Assembly (NCBI GenBank): GCA_964631565.1
Contig: CAZVYJ010000062.1
Coordinates: 1 to 15,456 of the forward strand
Direction: 5' to 3'
Source: CAZVYJ01 sp964631565
GTDB lineage: Bacteria; Planctomycetota; Phycisphaerae; SM23-33
DNA: 15,456 bases
Shown in pieces: positions 1-6,245 of this stretch (within the stretch, counting starts at the first letter, position 1; the number at the start of each line of letters is the position of its first letter). Below the pieces are notes generated by a model. The model searched no databases, had not been told where the DNA came from, and was given only the letters and a program-made list of their open reading frames with translations. Made by a program: the position numbers and the translations under genes.

Positions 1-63
1 CTAAAGAAGTCGGCTATTTTTTTGCCTGAACTAAAACTGGGGATGAGTCAGACCGCCAGCACC

Positions 64-92
64 TTGACTAAATAAGGCCTTTTCTGTACACT
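64..92 (+). promoter_or_regulatory. Predicted sigma70-type promoter of the PEP-CTERM protease gene
   Basis: TTGACT at 64-69 (5 of 6 matches to the -35 consensus) lies exactly 17 bases before TACACT at 87-92 (4 of 6 matches to the -10 consensus). Transcription would start near 99 and leave a leader of about 105 bases before the TTG start. The leader opens with a possible hairpin: AATCAG at 104-109 pairs with CTGATT at 124-129. The remainder of the first 204 bases shows no gene. Confidence 0.5.
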
Positions 93-195
93 GTATTAGT
101 GCAAATCAGCAACTTCATGCGGCCTGATTAACCTGCTTCCGGCCGTTATAAGCTGGCAGGAGGAGCGTATTTGCAGTGATGGCCGCGGTGCAGTT

Positions 196-207
196 GGAGG
201 GCCTTTG
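196..207 (+). promoter_or_regulatory. Shine-Dalgarno GGAGG that supports a TTG start
   Basis: GGAGG at 196-200 is the only strong ribosome-binding motif before the protease gene. No in-frame ATG or GTG lies between the upstream in-frame stop at 97-99 and the signal-peptide region. Two adjacent TTG codons follow, at 205 and 208. The second has the better spacing (7 bases), so the true start may be 208 rather than 205. Confidence 0.55.
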
Positions 208-1302
208 TTGGGCTACATTAATATTGCCAACCGCAGGAATCTTCTTGTCGCCGCAATATCGGTCTGCCTTCTGTCGGGACCGGCGTTCGGCGTGGTGCTG
301 CACCCCAGTCAGAGTGAGCTTACCATAAGCGAGCATCCGCTCGACGCTGTGCTGGGCCGCTGGATTCCCGGTTCCGCCAGCTACGGCCCCGCATCCTGCG
401 TGGCGGTCCATCCGGACTACATACTTACTACCCGGCATCAGGGTTTCGCTTCGGGCACGACCGTTCAGTTCGATATCAACGGCGACGGTGAACTGACGAC
501 GAATGAGACCTTCAAAGTCGTAAGCGCGCTGAAGCCGGACGGCGTCGACATGATGCTCTGCAAAATTGAGAATCTCGACGGCACGGCAGCCAATCTGGTC
601 AACTATGTTTCGCTGTTCACCGCCAGAAACGAAACGAACAAGACGTACGTCATCGGCGGCTACGGCAAGGTGACCGGCGATCCGGTCGCCAACGGTTATC
701 TGTGGAGCGGAACCACGAACGACACGCTCACGTGGGGAACGAATATCGTCAATACGACAAGCACGACCACGGTAGGCTCATACACCTCAAGCGTGCTTGT
801 TTCCGATTTCGACTCGATAGCGAAAGGCACAAGTCACGAAGCCGCCATCGCCGAATGGGACTCCGGGGGCGGATGGTTTATCAGCGTCAGCGGCGAATGG
901 CAGTTGGCCGGTCTGAGTGCATACGTGAGCACCATTGGCGAAAGCATCTATATCCCGGCAGACACTAACCAGGCCATTCGGGTAAGCACATACATCGACT
1001 GGATTATTTCAAACGCGACAGTCGACGGCGACGCGGACATGGACTGGGACGTGGATGCCGACGACCTGGCGATGCTGCTAGCCAACTTCGGGCTTACGAC
1101 CGGCTGCACGTGGGCAATGGGCGATTTCAACGGCGACGGAAAGGTCAACGACAGCGACCTGAACCTGCTGCTGACCAACTATGGTTACGGCACGGGCGGG
1201 ATAAGCAGCTACACTCCTCCCGGCTCAACGCCGGAACCCGGGACAGCCGCCCTCCTGGCGATCGGCGCCGCGGCAGTGCTGAGACGTCGCCGCAGACGGT
1301 AA
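205..1302 (+). CDS. Secreted trypsin-like serine protease with dockerin-like repeats and a PEP-CTERM sorting tail
   Basis: A 365-residue exported protein, probably a surface-attached peptidase. An N-terminal signal peptide (NRRNLLVAAISVCLLSGPAFG, ending near residue 29) precedes a chymotrypsin-like domain at about 45-268. Its likely triad is His78 (LTTRHQ), Asp115 (GVDMML) and Ser220 (WDSGGG, in place of the usual GDSGG). Residues 90-101 (DINGDGELTTNE) form a canonical 12-residue EF-hand calcium loop within the protease domain. A Thr/Ser/Asn-rich stretch lies at 183-196. Residues 274-328 contain two dockerin-like calcium repeats. The C-terminus is a PEP-CTERM signal: TPEPG at 342-346, a hydrophobic segment, then six arginines. 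Known for the family: PEP-CTERM proteins are processed by exosortase. Substrate is unknown. Start TTG at 205 or 208 follows GGAGG. Family call is firm; catalytic activity is inferred from motifs. Confidence 0.88.
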   Translation: MLGYINIANRRNLLVAAISVCLLSGPAFGVVLHPSQSELTISEHPLDAVLGRWIPGSASYGPASCVAVHPDYILTTRHQGFASGTTVQFDINGDGELTTNETFKVVSALKPDGVDMMLCKIENLDGTAANLVNYVSLFTARNETNKTYVIGGYGKVTGDPVANGYLWSGTTNDTLTWGTNIVNTTSTTTVGSYTSSVLVSDFDSIAKGTSHEAAIAEWDSGGGWFISVSGEWQLAGLSAYVSTIGESIYIPADTNQAIRVSTYIDWIISNATVDGDADMDWDVDADDLAMLLANFGLTTGCTWAMGDFNGDGKVNDSDLNLLLTNYGYGTGGISSYTPPGSTPEPGTAALLAIGAAAVLRRRRRR

Positions 1303-1333
1303 CGGAAACTTCCGGCAGAACTGCTCAAAAAAC

Positions 1334-1345
1334 TTCTCCGGAGAA
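1334..1345. repeat. 12-bp perfect palindrome in the gap after the protease gene
   Basis: TTCTCCGGAGAA is a perfect 12-bp palindrome in the 115-base gap between the protease and the thioredoxin-like gene. Just after the protease stop, CGGAA at 1303-1307 and TTCCG at 1310-1314 form a small second dyad. Neither is followed by a T-run, so they do not look like an intrinsic terminator. An operator role is possible but unsupported. Confidence 0.3.
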
Positions 1346-1417
1346 TCCAGGGGCAATATGCCGATATTATTTCCTGAACCACGAGAGCATTTTCCACATA
1401 ATTAACGGCGTGCCATA

Positions 1418-1915
1418 ATGGATGAAAACAATACATCACCGCGGAAACCCGAAAAGAGCAAAAGCAGCCGGCTGGTCAAACTGATTTTCCTGCTGACGCT
1501 GGCGGGCGTACTCATTACCGTCTGGGTCGTGCAGAATTACCGCGGCCTGCCGTTGAACTGGCCGGATGATTTCAACGCCGCAATCAGGCAGGCAAAACAG
1601 GAAGACAGGCGGCTGCTGGTTCTATTCGTATCGTCTTCGCCGAACGAAGAAGCCCGCAAGCTCGCCAAAATAACCCTCGTCGCGCCGGAAAACGCGGCCG
1701 CCATCGAAAAAGGCAGCTTCCTGAAGGTGAAGGTCGAAACCGACCTGAAATCGGACATTGCCGAGAAGTACAAAATAACCACGCTGCCGACAATGCTGAT
1801 ACTGTCGCCTGACGGCAGGGAACTGAATCGGCGGGAAGGCTACATCCCGCAGTCGGAGTTTACGGAAGAATTTCTCAGCCTCAAAAAAATACAGGCCCCC
1901 AAAACAGTTCCCTAA
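1418..1915 (+). CDS. Membrane-anchored thioredoxin-fold protein without cysteines
   Basis: A 165-residue protein with a short charged cytoplasmic N-terminus, one membrane segment at about 20-39, and a thioredoxin-like domain at about 50-155 facing the periplasm. Visible fold markers are a DFNAAIRQAKQEDRRLLVLF helix-strand start (51-70), the LPTMLIL strand with the family's cis-proline (Pro124), and an SPDGREL hairpin (130-136). Where active thioredoxins carry CxxC, this protein has SSSPN (72-76), and there is no cysteine anywhere in it, so it cannot be a disulfide oxidoreductase. It resembles the thioredoxin_7/DUF255-like group and may act as a binding or chaperone-like partner. It follows the protease gene by 115 bases on the same strand. 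The ATG has no clear ribosome-binding motif. Function is unknown. Confidence 0.75.
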   Translation: MDENNTSPRKPEKSKSSRLVKLIFLLTLAGVLITVWVVQNYRGLPLNWPDDFNAAIRQAKQEDRRLLVLFVSSSPNEEARKLAKITLVAPENAAAIEKGSFLKVKVETDLKSDIAEKYKITTLPTMLILSPDGRELNRREGYIPQSEFTEEFLSLKKIQAPKTVP

Positions 1916-1940
1916 AAAAGCGTTTTTCAGAACCTCCGGA

Positions 1941-2714
1941 CTACTTTTTCACGCGGATTGGTTTTGCCGCACCGGCATACTTGAGAATACACCACACCGC
2001 CTTCAGGCCGTCACGCCAGCCGATTTTCTTGCCCTCTTCGCGAGTGCGACCCGCGTAACTGATAGGCACTTCCGCAACACGGGCGCCCGCTGCAGCTATT
2101 TTGGCGGTTATCTCCGGCTCAAAACCGAAACGGTTCTGCTCAATATCGACAGCCCGGATTATCTCCCTGCGAAAAACCTTGTAGCAGGTCTCCATGTCAG
2201 TCAGCTTCAGCCCGGTAGCCATATTCGACAGGCACGTGAGAAAGCGGTTGGCGAAATAATTCGCAAGGCGGCAACCTGCGGGCCGGCCGCTATGGAACCT
2301 GCTGCCGTACACCACGTCCGCCCGCCCGGCCAGAATCGGCTCAAGCAGCGCAGAGTAGTCGTTCGGGTCGTATTCAAGGTCGGCATCCTGGATTATCACG
2401 ATGTCGCCCGTGGCGGCGGCGAAGCCGGTTCGCAGCGCCGCCCCCTTGCCCCGGTTGACCTGATGGTAGAGAACCTTGAAGGCTGCACCGGACTGCCTGG
2501 GGGCGTCGCGTTCAAACTGCTCCAGCTGCCGCCTCGTGCCGTCGGTCGAGCAGTCGTCCACAATAACTACCTGCAGGGCCATGCCGGGCAGGTTCACATT
2601 CAGAACTCGCGCAAGCAGCTGCCGCCAGGTATCGAGTTCGTTATACACGGGTATGACTACAGAGAGTGTTTTTCGCCCACCGGCAGCATACTGCATGGCA
2701 TTGGGGTCGGTCAC
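1941..2714 (-). CDS. Family 2 glycosyltransferase, DPM1-like (polyprenyl-phosphate hexose synthase type)
   Basis: A 257-residue soluble GT-A enzyme expected to move a hexose from a nucleotide sugar to polyprenyl phosphate at the inner face of the membrane. Motifs in order: SVVIPVYNE (18-26), VDDCSTDGT (52-60), VNRGKGAALRTGF (86-98), the metal-binding DAD of IQDADLEYDP (108-117), GSRF (137-140), TDMETCYKVFRR (172-183), FEPEITAKIA (198-207) and the SYAGRTREEGKKIGWRDG tail (219-236). These are typical of DPM1-like and dolichol-phosphate glucosyltransferase-like enzymes. No C-terminal membrane segments are present. The start is GTG at 2714, two bases after the stop of the WecA-like gene and 9 bases after AGGA; ATG at 2696 is the alternative. 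Donor sugar (mannose or glucose) cannot be read from sequence. Confidence 0.88.
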   Translation of the reverse strand: MTDPNAMQYAAGGRKTLSVVIPVYNELDTWRQLLARVLNVNLPGMALQVVIVDDCSTDGTRRQLEQFERDAPRQSGAAFKVLYHQVNRGKGAALRTGFAAATGDIVIIQDADLEYDPNDYSALLEPILAGRADVVYGSRFHSGRPAGCRLANYFANRFLTCLSNMATGLKLTDMETCYKVFRREIIRAVDIEQNRFGFEPEITAKIAAAGARVAEVPISYAGRTREEGKKIGWRDGLKAVWCILKYAGAAKPIRVKK

Positions 2715-2716
2715 GA

Positions 2717-3940
2717 TCAGCTTTCCTGGCTGGGCGGCTCGTGCGGCTGGCGCGGCGGCGGTTTGATCATGCCGTATTTATGGAACAGGAACCAGACAAT
2801 CGCCAGCAGCACCATATAGGTCGGTATCGCATAACGGAGTTGAAGAAATATCGCCAGGACAACTCCCACCACGGCGGCGATGGCTGCAAAGATATAAAAC
2901 AGCACCACTACCTTCTGAACGCTCATGCCTCGGTCAACAAGCTGGTCGTAGAGATGGCTGCGGTCGCCTGCGAATATGCTTTTTCCCATAAGAAGCCGGC
3001 GGACTACCGCCAGGGCTGTATCCAGAATCGGCAAGGCGAAAACCACGCACGATGCCGCGAACCACCGCAGGTTGCCTTCCTGGCAGAACAGCGTCATCAT
3101 TGTCGCCACGAAAAAGCCCAGAAGCATGCTGCCGGCGTCGCCCATGAAAATGCTGGCCGGCGGTATGTTATAAGGCAGGAATCCCAGCACTGCCCCCGCC
3201 ATCGCAAGGCACAGCACAACCCGGAGTTGATCCGCGCCGCCATGCCCCAGCTCGATGCCGCCGTAGCGATCGTAAGTGGCGAGGAAAACCGCCAGAGCCA
3301 GGAACCCCATAGCGATGATGGCCGTCACGCCGCCGCAAAGCCCGTCCAGGCCGTCCAGCAGGTTTGTGGCGTTGCATGTGGCGACGACCATTATGAAACA
3401 TATAAACACGCTGGAAGGAATAAGGACAAATTCCGGCGGACTGATTTTTACAGTCATGAAAAACGCCTTGGCCATTGCGTGGCCGACGCCGCCGCCGAGT
3501 AGAATTATCGCAGCCAGCACCTGGCCGGCGACTTTGGTCCTAGGTCTGATGTTAAGGATGTCGTCGAGCAGTCCGACGATGGTGATAACGAAACAGGCGA
3601 TGCCTATGGCAATCAGCCTCCACATCGGGTTGCCGAGAAGGCTGCGGAAATTGCCCCCTGACAGGTTATCAAGCAGCTTCTGCCAGTACTCTCCCCGGTC
3701 AGGCATCATTGAGACATAAAACCCAAGTCCCGCCAGCAGGCCGAAACACATCGCCACGCCGCCAAGGTAGGCGGTGGGCCTGGTATGCGGCTTGAGGAGA
3801 TCATCGGGTCTGTCCACAATCTTCGTCTTGTATGCCACAAAACGGACGATGGGCGTGATGACGAGCGAAACGATAAACGCCACCGGCCCTGTCAGCCATA
3901 CTGGACTCAACACCTCAATCGGCGAATATACTGGTTCCAT
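2717..3940 (-). CDS. WecA/MraY-family polyprenyl-phosphate sugar-1-phosphate transferase
   Basis: A 407-residue polytopic membrane enzyme with about 11 hydrophobic segments. It would transfer a sugar-1-phosphate (often HexNAc-1-phosphate) from a UDP sugar to undecaprenyl phosphate, the first step of a lipid-linked glycan. Diagnostic motifs: VDRPDDLLKPHTRPTAYLGG (42-61), the Asp-Asp of GLLDDILNIRP (123-133), NATNLLDGLDGL (190-201), and PASIFMGDAGSMLLGF (261-276). The loop that carries HIHH in WecA reads DRSHLYDQL (326-334) here. The overall pattern is WecA/TagO/RgpG-like rather than MraY, since it stands in a glycan cluster and not with cell-wall genes. The C-terminus ends in a proline-rich cytoplasmic tail (394-404). 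The DPM1-like gene follows by 2 bases, so the two are translationally close. Its own promoter is predicted at 4041-4069. Confidence 0.9.
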   Translation of the reverse strand: MEPVYSPIEVLSPVWLTGPVAFIVSLVITPIVRFVAYKTKIVDRPDDLLKPHTRPTAYLGGVAMCFGLLAGLGFYVSMMPDRGEYWQKLLDNLSGGNFRSLLGNPMWRLIAIGIACFVITIVGLLDDILNIRPRTKVAGQVLAAIILLGGGVGHAMAKAFFMTVKISPPEFVLIPSSVFICFIMVVATCNATNLLDGLDGLCGGVTAIIAMGFLALAVFLATYDRYGGIELGHGGADQLRVVLCLAMAGAVLGFLPYNIPPASIFMGDAGSMLLGFFVATMMTLFCQEGNLRWFAASCVVFALPILDTALAVVRRLLMGKSIFAGDRSHLYDQLVDRGMSVQKVVVLFYIFAAIAAVVGVVLAIFLQLRYAIPTYMVLLAIVWFLFHKYGMIKPPPRQPHEPPSQES

Positions 3941-4015
3941 CTTGTTTTCTTAATCACCAGGCAAAAAGACTAAAGGACCCTAAAAAAAATTACTTACCCA
4001 ACACATACGATAACT

Positions 4016-4030
4016 ATCGGCGCCGCCGAT
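4016..4030 (-). other. Hairpin at the 5' end of the wecA-like leader
   Basis: On the transcribed strand ATCGGC, a GGC loop and GCCGAT form a perfect 6-bp stem. It lies within a few bases of the transcription start predicted from the promoter at 4041-4069. No T-run follows directly, so it is more likely a 5' leader structure than a terminator of the preceding SDR gene. Confidence 0.3.
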
Positions 4031-4040
4031 TACACCGCAA

Positions 4041-4069
4041 AGTGTATATGCCTGCGAGCCGGCTGACAA
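4041..4069 (-). promoter_or_regulatory. Predicted sigma70-type promoter for the wecA-like and GT2 genes
   Basis: On the minus strand TTGTCA (4069-4064, 5 of 6 matches) is 17 bases before TACACT (4046-4041, 4 of 6 matches). The leader would run about 95 bases to the ATG at 3940. The site lies in the 142-base gap (3941-4082) between the SDR gene and the wecA-like gene; nothing else coding is visible there. The -10 hexamer and the spacer length are the same as in the promoter at 64-92. Confidence 0.45.
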
Positions 4070-4082
4070 TGCTTTTATACCG

Positions 4083-5123
4083 CTAGAAAAACCACTTGGC
4101 GACACGCAATATGCCCTGCTTCCACGGCACACGGTGCGAAATGCCGCTTCTGCCTTCAAAATCGTCCAGATGCGCCAGATACCATTCAAAATTGCGGACC
4201 AGCGCGTCCTTGTTGGAATATTTTGGCGTGAAACCGAGAACCTTCTGAGCCTTTTCCACCGAGACGAACGAATCCGTGCAGGCGGTTTCGTAGACCCACT
4301 TGTACAGCGGCGAAAGATGGAAAAACTCCAGTATCCGGAGAGTCCATATCATCGGCCAGGCCGGGAACGTGCGGATTTTTCTGCCGAATCCCGCCCGGTC
4401 AAGCACGGCCTGGAAGTCTTCCTTCATCGTGGTAAATTCCATCGCGCCGATATTGAATGTATCGTTCGCTATGCTTTCTTCAAGCGTGGCGGCCAGATAT
4501 ATCGCGTCGCACAGGTCGGCGACATCCAGCAGCTGATACCTGTTTTTGCCGTTGCCTATCATCGGAAAGCTCTTGCCGTCCTTCGCCCAGTCGTACAACA
4601 GGGCGAACACACCCAGCCGCTCCGGACCTATGAACGACTTGGGGCGGATTATCGGCACGCACATGCCCTTTGCGCGATATTCGAGACAGACTTCCTCGGC
4701 CTTGATCTTGGCCTGGCCGTACGGGCCGACGCCCTCAAGCCTGTCGTTTTCATATATGGGATGATGGTCGGGAATCCCGTAAACCGCCGTGGACGAAACG
4801 TGCACCACACGGCGGACGCCGGCGTCGAATGCGGCGGCAAGGACATTCCTCGTCCCGTCGATATCGGTGCTGAAAATATCCTCGCGTGAATAAAGCGGAA
4901 GAGCCGCGGCGCAGTGAACGACAACGTCGGCGCCTTGCGTCGCTTCGCGTACTTTTTCCGTGTCGCGTATATCGCCTGTGACGATGCGGATTTTATCGGC
5001 GCAGTCCGGGTAATCGAATTCCGCCTTGTCCAGGGACGTGACTTCGTGTCTTTTCTTCAGCAGCAGCCGAACCAGATTTATCCCCAGAAACCCCGCGCCA
5101 CCGGTAACCATGTATCTTGCCAT
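4083..5123 (-). CDS. NAD(P)-dependent extended SDR, nucleotide-sugar epimerase/dehydratase type
   Basis: A 346-residue extended short-chain dehydrogenase. With the ATG at 5123 as residue 1, the nucleotide-binding TGGAGFLG is at 7-14, the GDIRD adenine-side motif at 50-54, the active-site strand VVHVSSTAVYG at 106-116, and the catalytic Tyr/Lys of YGQAK at 135-139. IRPKSFIGP (159-167) and LLDVADLCDAIYLA (198-211) are typical of sugar-nucleotide epimerases. Substrate is not readable. It follows the UbiA-like gene by about 48 bases in the same direction, so co-transcription is likely, and the pair may make or modify a polyprenyl-linked sugar. GTG at 5129 is an alternative start. GGAGA precedes both, with better spacing for the ATG. 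Confidence 0.85.
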   Translation of the reverse strand: MARYMVTGGAGFLGINLVRLLLKKRHEVTSLDKAEFDYPDCADKIRIVTGDIRDTEKVREATQGADVVVHCAAALPLYSREDIFSTDIDGTRNVLAAAFDAGVRRVVHVSSTAVYGIPDHHPIYENDRLEGVGPYGQAKIKAEEVCLEYRAKGMCVPIIRPKSFIGPERLGVFALLYDWAKDGKSFPMIGNGKNRYQLLDVADLCDAIYLAATLEESIANDTFNIGAMEFTTMKEDFQAVLDRAGFGRKIRTFPAWPMIWTLRILEFFHLSPLYKWVYETACTDSFVSVEKAQKVLGFTPKYSNKDALVRNFEWYLAHLDDFEGRSGISHRVPWKQGILRVAKWFF

Positions 5124-5171
5124 CAGCACGCATCTCCAGCATAAACGCCGACAACCTGCAGCGACGCCATT

Positions 5172-6188
5172 TTAATCGAGGACGGAACGAACTGCATCGA
5201 GCGATCCGTACTTTACTATAATACCGGAAACGACCACATATAAAATCAGGACTATCCACATTATCCCGTCGCGCACCAGCAGCGAAACCGGGTCGAACTG
5301 CGGCTTCCGCAGCGTAGTCCTGTAAAAACGGAACATGCCGTAAACGACAAGTGGAATAGTCCAGACCATGTGCGCCGAGCCCAGCCGCGCCACCGTGCGC
5401 GGGGCCAGGCAATACATGCTGTATGCGATTATGGCGACCGCCGTGGACACCGTCAGCATGTGATCCAGAATTCCCGGATCGTATCCTAGGGTCGCGTCTC
5501 TCGCCGCGGCCATCTGTTCTTCAGACAGGGCCGCTATCTCGCCGCGGCGTTTGGTGAGCGCGATAAACAGGCAGAGCGTAAACGTGCAGACAACCAGCCA
5601 CGGGCTTATCGGAACGTTTATTGCAGCGGCGCCTGCCATCGCGCGGAGAACGAACCCCAGCGCCACGATGATTACGTCGATTATCGCCTTCGATTTCAGC
5701 CAGAACGAGTAAAGGACATTCAGCACCAGGTACGCCGCTGTCCAGACCGGCAGCCCCAGGCCGTGCAGCGATGAGGACGGATTGTAGTCGGCGACGGCCT
5801 CGACGGCGACGATGCACGCGCCGGCGGTCAGCAGGAAAAAAGCAGCCGCACCGGCGCCAGCCGGCGAAAGGCGTCCGGAAGGTATCGGTCGGTTGCGTTT
5901 GTCGGGATGGGCGGCGTCGCGTTTGGAGTCGCAGATATCGTTAACCAGATAAACGGCGCTGCTCAGCAGGCAGAACGCCCCGACCGCGGCCAGGCACTGC
6001 AGCCAGGCCTCCCCGTCGCCGAACCGCCCGGCGAAAAGCAGCGGCGCCGCGACGAAGGCGTTCTTTATCCAGTGCGGAATGCGCATCGCCTCCAGGACGG
6101 CCACGAAGCCCGTACTGCCGGCTTTACTGTTCTGTTCTGCGTTCACGTCTCGTTCCTCAGCGATCCGGCGAACGAATGCCTCACGCAT
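5172..6188 (-). CDS. UbiA-family prenyltransferase, decaprenyl-phosphate phosphoribosyltransferase (DPPR synthase)-like
   Basis: A 338-residue polytopic membrane protein of the UbiA superfamily. Numbered from the ATG at 6188: MRIPHWIKN at 35-43 (the start of the family's first helix), the Mg/prenyl-phosphate motif NDICDSKRD at 83-91, then KRNRPIPSGRLS at 97-108, DVIIVALGFVLRAMAG at 171-186, and KRRGE at 213-217. The order and the RPIPSG and KRRGE blocks fit the branch that includes mycobacterial DPPR synthase (Rv3806c type), which moves 5-phosphoribose from PRPP to polyprenyl phosphate, rather than quinone or heme UbiA enzymes. The frame stays open upstream to a possible start at 6263, but that would run into the divergent gene. 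Position 6188 keeps the genes apart and is preferred. It probably leads an operon with the SDR gene. Confidence 0.82.
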   Translation of the reverse strand: MREAFVRRIAEERDVNAEQNSKAGSTGFVAVLEAMRIPHWIKNAFVAAPLLFAGRFGDGEAWLQCLAAVGAFCLLSSAVYLVNDICDSKRDAAHPDKRNRPIPSGRLSPAGAGAAAFFLLTAGACIVAVEAVADYNPSSSLHGLGLPVWTAAYLVLNVLYSFWLKSKAIIDVIIVALGFVLRAMAGAAAINVPISPWLVVCTFTLCLFIALTKRRGEIAALSEEQMAAARDATLGYDPGILDHMLTVSTAVAIIAYSMYCLAPRTVARLGSAHMVWTIPLVVYGMFRFYRTTLRKPQFDPVSLLVRDGIMWIVLILYVVVSGIIVKYGSLDAVRSVLD

Positions 6189-6221
6189 GGTTTGGTCATG
6201 TAGTTTCGCGGCCGATGCCGA

Positions 6222-6239
6222 TATGATGTACAAAGTACA
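6222..6239. promoter_or_regulatory. Dyad TGTAC-AAA-GTACA overlapping a possible -10 in the divergent gap
   Basis: The 57-base gap between the UbiA-like gene (-) and the GT117-like gene (+) holds a perfect inverted repeat, TGTAC (6227-6231) and GTACA (6235-6239). It begins on the last base of TATGAT (6222-6227), a 5-of-6 match to the -10 consensus for the plus-strand gene. No convincing -35 box was found for either direction. The position suggests an operator for a dimeric regulator serving both genes; the regulator is not in the window. Confidence 0.35.
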
Positions 6240-6245
6240 AAACCT

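Noticed and set aside
1..75. Open frame on the plus strand (24 codons, stop at 73-75) that could be the end of an upstream gene
   Set aside because: Too short, no recognisable residues, and it overlaps the predicted promoter of the protease gene.
155..176. TGGCAG ... TTTGCA as a sigma54 promoter, which is known to control PEP-CTERM genes in other bacteria
   Set aside because: The spacing between the GG and GC elements is too long for a sigma54 -24/-12 site.
1916..1940. AAAAAGCGTTTTT between the convergent thioredoxin-like and GT2 genes as a bidirectional terminator
   Set aside because: The stem would be only A-T pairs with a 3-base loop, too weak to call.
2666..3502. 278-codon open frame on the plus strand
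   Set aside because: Lies wholly antisense over the WecA-like and GT2 genes, has low-complexity His/Gln/Arg-rich content and no known motif.
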